Source: Pedobacter ureilyticus (GTDB lineage Bacteria > Bacteroidota > Bacteroidia > Sphingobacteriales > Sphingobacteriaceae). Taken from it: a DNA stretch of 64,000 bases. The stretch covers positions 1-64,000 of the forward strand of contig NZ_SSHJ01000010.1 of the NCBI RefSeq assembly GCF_005925345.1, read 5' to 3'. The position numbers and the translations under genes were made by a program. Positions 8,064 through 16,017 of the stretch are shown here, in pieces. The notes beneath the pieces were generated by a model. It worked only from the letters and a program-made list of their open reading frames with translations, did no database searches and was not told the origin of the DNA. Positions within the stretch are counted from its first letter, which is position 1. Each line of letters begins with the position of its first letter.

Positions 8064-8449
8064 AATTTAAAAAGTTAGAAGTTAATAATTATTTAATTAA
8101 ATTCAATTTAGGGACTAAAAAAGACAATAAAGAAAATGGGCTAAAAAGTCACTAATTTATTTTGTCCTATTGTTAGGCTACTTTATGTTTGGCCAACACA
8201 AAAGGGGTTTCACAACTAGGAATCAAAATTTGTGACTTTAAGTTGGCATGAGGTTGTTTTAACCCGCGACTAATAGTTTAACACAAGCCTTTGTGAATTA
8301 AACACGTACTGATAGCTATCGGTAGGGACGGCAGCTCCCGATTTTATCTGGACTATAGTGGAAAAGCCGCAAGGGGGTTAGTGTATAACAGGACTGCTTT
8401 TGTCAGATGCTAACGGTATTGATTTTCTAATTATCTTATTTTGTTCTAC
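8064..8449. other. non-coding stretch, nothing recognised
   Basis: Between the secreted-protein gene and the HNH tail remnant I see no open frame with a plausible start, no strong hairpin and no repeat shared with the rest of the window. Confidence 0.4.
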
Positions 8450-8540
8450 TTAACTCTTAAACACCTCTCCCCAATGCCAAGCCAAAGGTTTCTTTTTTGG
8501 GCAATAGTTGTTATTGGGACAAGATTCGAAGTGAAATTTT
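8450..8540 (-). pseudogene. remnant of a second HNH endonuclease 3' end
   Basis: On the minus strand this reads PNNNYCPKKKPLAWHWGEVFKS and a stop. It parallels the last residues of the HNH endonuclease at 8907-9863 (LPQQQNHYPAQEALQW, then HRGEVFKN). The DNA TTAAACACCTCTCCCC followed by ATGCCA is shared almost exactly at 8457 and 8914. The remnant lies directly after the cytochrome gene stop, so the cytochrome gene sits between two copies of the HNH 3' end. Confidence 0.6.
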
Positions 8541-8903
8541 TTAAAAACTATTCAATGTTGGATCTGGAAATACATTACTGATTTTCAAGTACTCAATGAT
8601 AAGTTCTAATTCTTTTTTGGAAGCTTTCCCCACGCCAACGTGACACTTTTCTTGAGCCTTATATTTTTTAACTAATGTATCTGGATAATCGGTTACCTGT
8701 GCCAATGCAGGGCCAATTAATTGGTAACCGACAGCATGACAAGGCGAGCACTTTTGCTTGTATGCATTGCTAGTTATTTCCCTATCTAATTCTGCTTCTT
8801 GCAATTCATTTTCTTCCTTTAAGTTGCAACTAAACAGAAGTACATAACAAACACTTATTAATGAGAGTAACCAAAGCTGTTTATATTTCGTAGAGAAGTC
8901 CAT
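8541..8903 (-). CDS. mono-haem c-type cytochrome lipoprotein
   Basis: The 120-aa protein has a hydrophobic N-terminus ending in LLFSC, a lipobox that would anchor it by Cys26 after export. A single haem-binding CSPCH follows, then AVGYQLIGPAL. Class I cytochromes normally use a downstream Met as the second axial ligand, but the mature part contains no methionine; KCHVGVG offers a histidine and cysteine instead. At 120 aa it is normal for a small cytochrome c. It starts 3 bp after the stop of the HNH endonuclease gene on the same strand, so it may be co-transcribed with it, though a functional link is not obvious. Confidence 0.75.
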   Translation of the reverse strand: MDFSTKYKQLWLLSLISVCYVLLFSCNLKEENELQEAELDREITSNAYKQKCSPCHAVGYQLIGPALAQVTDYPDTLVKKYKAQEKCHVGVGKASKKELELIIEYLKISNVFPDPTLNSF

Positions 8904-8906
8904 TAA

Positions 8907-9863
8907 CTAATTTTTAAACACCTCTCCCCTATGCCATTGCAAAGCTTCCTGCGCTGGGTAATGGTTTTGTTGTTGAGGTAATATGATTTTTCTTCCAATT
9001 AAAGCACTAAGCGCATACGGATGTTTTTTATCTTCTGTTACCTGTTGGGATACGAAGATGCGGTAGTTTTCATCTATACTAAGGACGCCACGATCAAAAG
9101 CACGGTGCATGTTGGGGCAAAGGGCAATGCCGTTGGTTACGCTATCATTTTGACTATGGCTAAAAGGTACAATGTGGCAGGCATCTATAAAACTATGCTT
9201 GTAAATGCTGCTGAGGCTCATGCCCGTAAAGCTGCATTGCTGTTGGTATAGGCGTGGCACTAAGCGTTTAAACAAGCCATTGCGCACAAAAACATCTTCT
9301 TCGGTGTATTTGCTAATGTGTTTGAGCTTGGCTAAAGGCTCTTCGAGCAGATCGGAAGTTTGATCGTTGAGGTAGCCCTGCCCCTTCTGTTTGGCGGCGA
9401 GCAAGTTGTTCTTGGCTTCCGCAAAGTAGGCATCTAGCAGTACTTGTTTAAGGTAGGTACGGCTAACAGTATCATTTAGCAAGAGCCATAAATCTGTAGC
9501 GAGGTAGCCATATTCACAAACGCTGGCCAACACAGTCACCGATTTGATATGGGCATTGATTTGGCAGCCAGGCAGAGGCTGTAAAAACCAGTAGCCATGG
9601 CCTTCTGCCCTTTCGTTTTGCAGGTAATAGAAAGGCTGGGTAAAATCTTCTTGATGGGCAGTGCTTACCAACAAGAGCCAATTTTCTTTAAAAGTGCCTA
9701 CCAGTTGGGCATCTACAAACACTCGGTTATCGGTTACGGTACCTTTTTCGATGAGTTCGATAAGGGTTAACAGCAAAATGGGCTTATGCGGTGCTGCACC
9801 GTATTTGGTGCCACCTCGTTTGAGTTTGGCAAAAGCTTTGGCGTATTTTTGGAGCGTCGTCAT
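8907..9863 (-). CDS. HNH endonuclease, McrA-like
   Basis: The 318-aa protein has an N-terminal domain with APHKPILLLTLIELIE (about 24-39). This pattern is known from McrA-like restriction enzymes, where the domain reads modified (for example phosphorothioate) DNA. The C-terminal HNH nuclease has Cys near 209 (QQCSFTG), DACHIVPF with His230, Asn244 in TNGIALCP, and His253 in MHRAFDRG. It probably acts as a modification-dependent (type IV) restriction enzyme; the modification recognised cannot be read from sequence. By eye its codon use looks richer in G+C than its neighbours, consistent with separate acquisition. A degraded copy of its 3' end lies at 8450-8540. Confidence 0.85.
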   Translation of the reverse strand: MTTLQKYAKAFAKLKRGGTKYGAAPHKPILLLTLIELIEKGTVTDNRVFVDAQLVGTFKENWLLLVSTAHQEDFTQPFYYLQNERAEGHGYWFLQPLPGCQINAHIKSVTVLASVCEYGYLATDLWLLLNDTVSRTYLKQVLLDAYFAEAKNNLLAAKQKGQGYLNDQTSDLLEEPLAKLKHISKYTEEDVFVRNGLFKRLVPRLYQQQCSFTGMSLSSIYKHSFIDACHIVPFSHSQNDSVTNGIALCPNMHRAFDRGVLSIDENYRIFVSQQVTEDKKHPYALSALIGRKIILPQQQNHYPAQEALQWHRGEVFKN

Positions 9864-9875
9864 TCCAATCTTAAA

Positions 9876-10034
9876 TTAATTAGTCAGCACGATAAACTGT
9901 GGATTTGACCATAGGTTTTGGAGTTCGGGGTATTGTTTGGCGTCGGCCTTGAGTTGCGGTTCTAGCTGGAAGGTAGTATTAAGTAGCGCTAGGCTCTCGT
10001 CGGTCTTTCCCTGTAGGCTTTTCATGATGGCCAT
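9876..10034 (-). pseudogene. C-terminal fragment of a TPR-repeat protein
   Basis: A 52-codon minus-strand frame reads MAIMKSLQGKTDESLALLN, then FQLEPQLKADAKQYPEL and NLWSNPQFIVLTN. This is the typical last TPR helix pair and capping end of proteins that finish with a segment like 'elrnlrsdpeF'. The rest of the gene is missing: six bases upstream the DNA runs into the 75-bp direct repeat at 10040-10114. It is a truncated leftover, probably made by a deletion or insertion at that repeat. Confidence 0.55.
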
Positions 10035-10039
10035 CTGAT

Positions 10040-10114
10040 CATGCCTTAAATTTATATACCAAGCTTAAATATTTGTTTCTTATTTCTGAAACAATTGCGT
10101 GCAGTTTCGAGTCT
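10040..10114. repeat. 75-bp direct repeat, copy 1
   Basis: This copy matches 12654-12728 over 75 bp with a single visible difference (AAGCTT here, AAACTT there) in the same orientation. Read on the minus strand it contains a -7-like element (TAAGCTTG here, TAAGTTTG in copy 2) and leads to an ATG. It may therefore be a duplicated promoter/leader rather than a mobile-element end. Confidence 0.85.
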
Positions 10115-10200
10115 CAAAAAAAGATTCTTTAATAAGCTTATTTTACATCAAATTTAAATGTTAACTTTATAATAGTGTGCAATTTAAAAATGGTTCTAAA

Positions 10201-10632
10201 ATGAATATTTATCCGAAAATTTTAATTCTTACTATTCTTTTGCTGTTTCAATTTTCACTAATTGTATCCGCACAAAAAAGAGTGCGTGGAGCTGCAAGAG
10301 AGCCTTATGCATCTTTGTCCGTGACTGAAAAATTAGAGGTTCAAAAGAAATTGATTGTAAAGCTAAAAAGCGATACCGATTTTGTTGCTCTAGAGAAAAT
10401 AATCAAACACTATAACCTTGATAATAACTCTAACTTTAAAAACCGAAGTTCAAAAAAAAATGGTTTAAATGGGCAATCTAAAGAGCTGAGAGAATCCAAA
10501 GTTGAAGCTGTGTCGAGGACAATCAAATTGATGAACAAATACCCTGAATTTGGTCAATTGGACTCCGAAACTAGGAAGGATGTAATTAAGGAGGCGCGAA
10601 CTAAGATCGATTCAAAAACTACAAACATTTAA
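10201..10632 (+). CDS. small secreted protein of unknown function
   Basis: The start chosen is ATG 10201 (143 aa, MNIYPKILILTILLL). A GTG at 10177 would put eight hydrophilic residues before the signal peptide. The signal sequence ends at VSA-Q (about residue 24). The mature protein is highly basic and Lys/Ser/Asn-rich, with helical segments at about 38-65 and 90-130 (LTEKLEVQ-type and ETRKDVIKEARTK). No catalytic motif, lipobox or T9SS tail is visible. It lies in the cassette between the two 75-bp direct repeats. Function unknown. Confidence 0.55.
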   Translation: MNIYPKILILTILLLFQFSLIVSAQKRVRGAAREPYASLSVTEKLEVQKKLIVKLKSDTDFVALEKIIKHYNLDNNSNFKNRSSKKNGLNGQSKELRESKVEAVSRTIKLMNKYPEFGQLDSETRKDVIKEARTKIDSKTTNI

Positions 10633-11328
10633 TTGACAGCTAATAGATGATGTTTCAATAGTTAAAAATTCTAGCGATAATGATTATACATACTCTATAT
10701 AAATAAAAAACATATTTAATAGTATAATCAAAAAACACCTAAAAAGTCACGTTGGAATAAAGACTATTTTTAATATCTCCTAAAGCTACATTGAAGGTTA
10801 CATCTGTGAATACAGAAATCCATAAACACTGCTGGCATAAGGCTTTGGCGTGCGCAAAACCTTTATTTTTTTAGCGCAAGCCTTAGTTAGACAATGCTTA
10901 AGCCATGCGGTGCCCCGGCGCATCCAAAAACTACAAAACCGACATTTGGAAGTAAACCATACTCATAAAACACCATAATTTTTCTTTTCTGCCGTTATCG
11001 TCGGTCGAACCGGCCGATAAATCGGAATAGCTAATACAGATTTTACCGGTAGTCAAAGGATTGATCTTTAAGAGCTAAGTAATTGAAAGCAAACACTTCG
11101 ACCAGGTCTCTGTTAGCAAAGAAGTCAATACCTCTTTGCGCTTCACATCAAAATACTCATTATTAGGTATTTACAATATGCTTCCTTTCTGCGATTTTTG
11201 TGTTGAACTAAAAATAAAGATCTGATTTCGATCTGTAGCATTTTATATATTGCCAAGGTAGAGAGCCACAGCGATTAAAAAGCGGAGATAAAGAAAAGCT
11301 ACAGAAATAAGCGATAAACTGAACTAAG
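10633..11328. other. non-coding stretch inside the repeat-flanked cassette
   Basis: About 700 bp separate the two secreted-protein genes. I see no convincing frame, no terminator with a T-tract and no repeat; the DNA has scattered stops in all frames. A promoter for the downstream gene must lie near its end, but I could not pick a clear -33/-7 pair. Confidence 0.4.
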
Positions 11329-12393
11329 ATGAAAAATATAATTTTGATTATTGTATGCTTTGCAACGGCATCTATTTGCTACGGACAGACAAAACGTCCT
11401 TTAAAAAAAACAACGGCTAATCAACCTGTGGTTTCAAAGTTTGGTGCATTGGCAGTTGATAGAAGTAATGGTTTTTATTATGGATGGTCATCTAACTATT
11501 CAACTTTGGCAGAAGCTGAGCGAAAAGCGATTGACGAGTGTAACAAAAAAGGAGGCAACTGTTCGGTGGTGCTATCTTACGCTGGAACGGGGTGCGCCGC
11601 GTACAGAACCATTGATGGTAATGTAGGCACTGCATTTGGTTGGGGACTAGCAAAAACAAAAGAAGCAGCAGATGCTATTGCCATTAAAGAATGTCTTAAA
11701 AGAAGCAATGGGTCAAATCCAACAAACTTTGTTTGGAGCTGTAATTCTTCGAATACCGGAACATTGAAAGAAATCTATAATGCTTCTGAAGAAATAGAAG
11801 TGCCTGTTAAAATTGGAAATCAGGTATGGACAACAAAGAATTTAAATGTAAGCACTTTTAGGAATGGCGAGCCAATTTTTTACGCTTCAAACCAAAAGGA
11901 ATGGGAACGGGCTAGCCGTGAACAAATACCAGCCTACTGCTACCTTAATTTTGATAATAAGAATGAAAAGAGATTTGCTAAGCTTTATAACTTTTATGCC
12001 GTAGCCGACAGAAGAGGTTTAGCCCCTGAGGGTTGGCATGTACCGAGTAGAAATGAATTTTTAACGCTCATTGCGGCTCTTGGAGGAGAAAAGGTAGCAG
12101 GTGTAAAGATGAGGGGCACCAAAGGCTGGGACGTAAAGGATTCTTATAACTTTGCCCATGGCAATGGCGATAACTCTTCGGGACTAAATTTGCTTAGCAA
12201 CGGAAGTGCCAGCGGTGATGAATATGGAGGTGGCCAGTCGTTCAAATACGGTGTTTGGCTTTCTTATTGGTGGAGCGCTACCGCTAGAGATAACACTTTT
12301 GCATACTACCTTGATTTCAATAAATATAGTGAACCCCGAGTAACTGATTATAGCAAAACTACAGGCTGCGCGGTAAGATTAGTAAAAAATTAA
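11329..12393 (+). CDS. secreted protein with DUF4189-like and FISUMP domains
   Basis: The 354-aa protein has a signal peptide (about 1-20, ending CYGQ). A DUF4189-like domain follows (about 38-140; FGALAVDRSNGFYYGWS, AERKAIDEC, NCSVVLSYAGTGCAAY) with paired cysteines. Next is a Fibrobacter succinogenes major paralogous (FISUMP) domain (about 160-354; VKIGNQVWTTKNLNV, LYNFYAV, LAPEGWHVPSRNEF, WWSATA, GCAVRLVKN). FISUMP domains are common in exported Bacteroidota proteins, often as surface lipoproteins, with no known enzymatic role. No lipobox or T9SS tail is seen. It is the second gene between the 75-bp direct repeats. Confidence 0.8.
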   Translation: MKNIILIIVCFATASICYGQTKRPLKKTTANQPVVSKFGALAVDRSNGFYYGWSSNYSTLAEAERKAIDECNKKGGNCSVVLSYAGTGCAAYRTIDGNVGTAFGWGLAKTKEAADAIAIKECLKRSNGSNPTNFVWSCNSSNTGTLKEIYNASEEIEVPVKIGNQVWTTKNLNVSTFRNGEPIFYASNQKEWERASREQIPAYCYLNFDNKNEKRFAKLYNFYAVADRRGLAPEGWHVPSRNEFLTLIAALGGEKVAGVKMRGTKGWDVKDSYNFAHGNGDNSSGLNLLSNGSASGDEYGGGQSFKYGVWLSYWWSATARDNTFAYYLDFNKYSEPRVTDYSKTTGCAVRLVKN

Positions 12394-12479
12394 CTGCAAT
12401 AGCCGCTACTTAATCTTACCGTTTTAGTTAATTGTCTCCCCTCTGGTTTATGTGTGCTGAAAGACTACTTAAATCCATT

Positions 12480-12656
12480 CTAAAAATCTGTTGAGCTGAT
12501 TAAGGCTAGGGTATTTTCTAATAAGGAAGGATTGTAATATTTGTAATAAACAACCCATGCTATGGTAAAAATAATTATTGCTATAAACGATCGTAAAAGA
12601 AATATAGAAAATTTACGTATTTTTCTCTTTGTATATTTAGGAGCGAAATGAGACAT
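12480..12656 (-). CDS. 58-aa single-pass membrane protein
   Basis: A short minus-strand frame starts at ATG 12656, directly against the 75-bp direct repeat, and ends at TAG 12480. It has a basic N-terminus (APKYTKRKIRK), one hydrophobic helix (about 17-36, SIFLLRSFIAIIIFTIAWVV) and a short polar tail. The direct repeat upstream provides a TAAGTTTG -7-like box, so this may be the gene that the repeat normally serves. No family recognised. Confidence 0.4.
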   Translation of the reverse strand: MSHFAPKYTKRKIRKFSIFLLRSFIAIIIFTIAWVVYYKYYNPSLLENTLALISSTDF

Positions 12657-12728
12657 GCCTTAAATTTATATACCAAACTTAAATATTTGTTTCTTATTTC
12701 TGAAACAATTGCGTGCAGTTTCGAGTCT
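12654..12728. repeat. 75-bp direct repeat, copy 2
   Basis: This is the partner of 10040-10114, same orientation, one visible mismatch. On the minus strand the copy ends in GGCATG, supplying the start codon of the 58-aa gene at 12480-12656, with TAAGTTTG about 25 bp before the ATG. Confidence 0.85.
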
Positions 12729-12859
12729 TGTAGATTTCAGTAATAGTATCCAGTCCATTCCGTTCCAAACTGCCCAGTCCAGCTGATAGTTTTGTTTTTA
12801 TCTCGACTACGTTCTTTACCCTCCACTTACATTTCTCCATTCCAACCCGATCGGCAATC

Positions 12860-13201
12860 AAGCTCCCAAATATGTCTTTTGCGTAGCAAAAGCATCGGAA
12901 TAGCTCCCTAACATCACTAAATAACCCTACGTAAATTTAAGTCAGCAAGCCATATCGAAACTTCGCGAAAAAACCGATTATAAAGCGGCCAGCATCCTTA
13001 AAACATATCATCTGACACCTCTCTCAAACCACAGGAACACACGGCTAAACAAGCTTAAAATCAGTCGACTGGACACTTTGGAGCGAAAAAAGTGGCCACT
13101 TTTAGGATATCCTCCACAAAGAAAACACTACAGGTATAATTAAACATGTAGAAAAAAAAGGGCATGGACCAAAGCCTGTGTTTTATATATTAGTAAAATA
13201 A
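12860..13201 (+). pseudogene. chimeric coding remnants around the right IS-end-like sequence
   Basis: One plus frame is open from about 12930 to 13142, reading through the IS-end-like repeat (SKLREKTDYKAASILKTYH early, KKWPLLGYPP later) without a start. A second frame ends at TAA 13199-13201 with HVEKKGHGPKPVFYILVK, which looks like the authentic end of a lost gene. I cannot name either parent. The stretch before 12930 shows nothing. Confidence 0.3.
13053..13116. mobile_element. insertion-sequence-end-like remnant, right edge of island
   Basis: It repeats the left-edge sequence at 17-127 in a shorter form: GCTTAAAATCAGTCGACT (13053-13070) with GGACACTTTGGAGCG, then AAGTGGCCACTTTT and GATATCCTCCA (to 13116). 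The orientation is the same as at the left edge. No transposase remains. Confidence 0.45.
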
Positions 13202-13219
13202 ATTTTAATAAATAATATA

Positions 13220-13495
13220 ATGGACTTTTATAGAAGAGTAAAACAAACAGCCAAATATTTAAAAAAAGACTTTAAAAATATATCTACTACTGACGCTTTG
13301 CTAATAGCAGCGAAGATTGAACAGGCGGAGTTAATTGCCAATGCTATAAAAGATGGACTATTGGTTAATAGTTCTCAAAAGCCGGTAGCATTGGAAGCAA
13401 TAGCCATGCAATTAGGATATATAGATGCCCCTGGCAGAACTGATGTAACAGAAGCGCTAATAGCTATACATGAAAGTTTGGAGAATAGAGCTTAA
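13220..13495 (+). CDS. small hypothetical protein
   Basis: The 91-aa protein is soluble and helical (MDFYRRVKQTAKYLKKDF, then TDALLIAAKIEQAELIANAI), with a short Gly/Pro turn near LGYIDAPGRTDVTEALIAIHESL. It has no signal peptide or cysteines. It starts 18 bp after the stop of a decayed reading frame. The regular amphipathic helices and normal codon use argue that it is real. No family is recognised. Confidence 0.5.
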   Translation: MDFYRRVKQTAKYLKKDFKNISTTDALLIAAKIEQAELIANAIKDGLLVNSSQKPVALEAIAMQLGYIDAPGRTDVTEALIAIHESLENRA

Positions 13496-13979
13496 ATTTA
13501 TAATAGAAAGACTTTCGGCTTTGGTTATCTACCAAAAAGTATGTTATAGTTTACATATTTAATAAATTATGAAAAGAGTTAGATGCTTAGTTTTTATACA
13601 TTAACCTTTGATATTTATAGCCCCGCATTAGCGTAAGTAGTAGCGCAAAGGAAATGAGCCAATGTCTGGCTTGTGTTTTTACCTACACTCTCGCACAATA
13701 ATAAACTAGGTAAAGCTAGCATCCAAAAATCATCTAACCCAAAACCGAAACTGCAGGACTTGCGCTATTAGTTGGCCGGTTTATTATTCGGCTTTTTAAT
13801 AGATGGAATAAATTTAGTTAGCTGGGCAAACATCCCTTTTATTCTGGTGTTTAACAGTACCATACTAGGGTGTTTGCTATTCAATTTGGCAGGCAGATGA
13901 TAAAATAGGCAGGTTTGCGGTAGATACTGTTGTATGGAAAATGAGACGGATAAAGATTTAAAAACTAAAATAATACGAT
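13496..13979. other. mostly non-coding, possible membrane-protein remnant
   Basis: Within this gap a plus-strand frame at 13772-13900 reads LAGLLFGFLIDGINLVSWA, then IPFILVFNSTILGCLLFNLAG. It is hydrophobic like two membrane helices but has a stop just before it and no start. It may be a piece of a lost membrane protein. Nothing else is seen. Confidence 0.3.
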
Positions 13980-15272
13980 ATGCTTAAAATTAATTACTCG
14001 AAATGTACGGGACTAGTTTTGTCCCTAGCTCTGCTCTTGTGCGGCGGAAAAATCAAAGCACAAACTGACCTTGCCGCTGGTGACCTACTCTTTACGGGCT
14101 ATGATGCCCAGCCCGGAATAACTGCTAGCGGGCCGCGTTTTGACAGGATTTCGTTTGTTACACTGAAAAAGATGACATTGGGAACGGTACTCTATTTTAC
14201 AGATAGGGGTTACAAGGGGGGCTGGTTTGCAGCCAACAACAATACCGAGGGTTCAATGTCTTTAACTACTACAGCGGTTGTTGAGGCAGGCAAAGAGGTG
14301 GTGCTAACACTTACGCCGGGTTTTTATGCCGCAACAGTTGACGGTTCCAGTATAGGTACGCCTGTGGCGGTTTCACCAAGGCTTTCTATGGGCAATACTG
14401 GAGACCAGTTCTTCATTTTCCAAAAGGGAGGAGGCGACCCTGGGGGCGTAGGTGCGGTAATGATTGCTGGCTTGCATTGGAACGTGGTGCAGTCGGGAAG
14501 TTTTGCGCTGATCACCAGTAGTGCAGATTGGGACAACCTGAATATGGCTGGCCATCCTTCTTCTACATTAAGTACTACCAATTCAAATATCCCGCCCGGC
14601 CTAGTAGCTGGACAGAGTGCTTTTTTTATTGGAGCGCACTATACTGGTAGTAGTTACATCAACTATGAAGCAGCTAATTTCAATGGGGCGGGCAAACCTT
14701 ATGCCGATGCGGCGGCAATCCGTTCGGCAGTGCTGAACGTGGCCAACTGGAGTAGGGTACCATCTGGAAATGGCGCAGCGGTGACTGTGCCTACGGGACA
14801 TTTTACCACGGCACTACCCGTAACATTGCATAGCGTTTCTGCAAAATTGAATGCCGGCAGCTTGCAGTTGGACTGGAGGACTTTGAGCGAAGCGAATTGT
14901 GACCGCTTTGTGGTGGAGGCTTCGAATGATGGCCGCTCATGGATAGCACTGGCAACGGTAAAATCAAAGGCTACCGATGGAAACTCCGCTGTGCCACTGG
15001 ACTACAGCTTAGCTGTACCAATGGCAGGAACTGTATTGGCAGGTTTTGGCATATTTGGGCTGCTGTTATTGCCTACCGTTAGAAAACGTTGGATGAAAGT
15101 GGGGCTAATGATTTTCGCAGTATGCTTGGTTGCTGCTTGCGCAAAGCAGGAAATGAACGAAGAAGGCTTGGAAAAGTTGGACAGCGCTAACGGACAGCTA
15201 TACGTGCGCTTGGCACAGATGGATAAGGATGGCAGGACAAACTACAGCGAAACGATATTGGCCAAAAAATAA
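13980..15272 (+). CDS. exported surface protein with VPLD/transmembrane/basic C-terminus
   Basis: The 430-aa protein has a signal peptide (about 1-28, ending IKA-Q), a beta-rich N-terminal domain (AGDLLFTGYDAQ, LGTVLYFTDRGYKGGW, MGNTGDQFFIF) and an FN3-like segment (ALPVTLHSVSAKL, LDWRTLSEANCDRFVVEAS) of the kind that usually precedes T9SS tails. Instead of a T9SS tail it has VPLD (338-341), a hydrophobic stretch (346-366), a basic cluster RKRWMK (368-373), a second hydrophobic stretch (374-386) with Cys387, and a 43-aa polar tail. The first three parts resemble the tripartite signals of exosortase substrates (PEP-CTERM/VPEID-CTERM types). No exosortase gene is in the window, so the sorting idea is inference. 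A terminator follows. Confidence 0.65.
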   Translation: MLKINYSKCTGLVLSLALLLCGGKIKAQTDLAAGDLLFTGYDAQPGITASGPRFDRISFVTLKKMTLGTVLYFTDRGYKGGWFAANNNTEGSMSLTTTAVVEAGKEVVLTLTPGFYAATVDGSSIGTPVAVSPRLSMGNTGDQFFIFQKGGGDPGGVGAVMIAGLHWNVVQSGSFALITSSADWDNLNMAGHPSSTLSTTNSNIPPGLVAGQSAFFIGAHYTGSSYINYEAANFNGAGKPYADAAAIRSAVLNVANWSRVPSGNGAAVTVPTGHFTTALPVTLHSVSAKLNAGSLQLDWRTLSEANCDRFVVEASNDGRSWIALATVKSKATDGNSAVPLDYSLAVPMAGTVLAGFGIFGLLLLPTVRKRWMKVGLMIFAVCLVAACAKQEMNEEGLEKLDSANGQLYVRLAQMDKDGRTNYSETILAKK

Positions 15273-15296
15273 GTTCTATTTAAGCACTTTTATATC

Positions 15297-15336
15297 AAAA
15301 GCCATTTAACCATTAGGTTAGATGGCTTTTGAGTTT
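15297..15336 (+). terminator. rho-independent terminator after the VPLD-tail protein
   Basis: The stem AAAAGCCAT..AACC pairs with GGTT..ATGGCTTTT (15297-15330) and is followed by GAGTTTT on the plus strand. It starts 24 bp after the stop codon. Confidence 0.75.
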
Positions 15337-16017
15337 TGATTCTTTTCCGAATATGCCTAACAGGCACAAGTCATCTAAGCCTAAAATCCAATTCACTAGA
15401 CTTGTGCCAATAGCGGACGGTTGATTGTTCTCTTAGGGTTAATACCCATAGGTGACCTCTACGCTACACCGCCCTCCTTTACATCTTGACATCAAATATT
15501 TAATATTAAGTATTTTGACTATGGAGCATACTACGATCTTTGTTATAACCTTATAAACTGTGCGAGAAAAAATGTGTAAAAAGAAAATAAGGGAATATTA
15601 GGGAAATTGGTTGCCCCAGTTGGGCTAAGCATGTGCTTAGGTCTACTCTAACAGCTTTATTTCCGACAAGCCCTTTTCTACGCCCTACTCTGCTGCACTA
15701 CTATAAACATCATTGTGCGTCAGAAAAATGAAATCCGAAACTAGAGGTTGTGATGGAGATACTCTAATTTTTACTTTTTCATGTATCATAAAAGTACCTA
15801 AATTAACCTGCAATAAGTTTACAGGTGCATTGATCAGTTGTGCCATACGATGAGCTAAAAAACATTGAGAATTAGCGACTTTCTGGTCTAAGTTTTGCGA
15901 AAGGCGAAGAAATTAAATTTTAGCTATTGCTGGCAAGACGGATAAAATTTGCGAGAAGTTAGGAGCTTAGCGGCTTATTCTGCATATTAGTGTAAGAATT
16001 AACCAAAGATTAAAGCT
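15337..16017. other. long leader region before the hybrid kinase
   Basis: About 680 bp contain no open frame with a good start, no repeat and no strong hairpin that I could find. The kinase promoter should lie at its right end, but I could not choose a clear -33/-7 pair. Confidence 0.4.
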
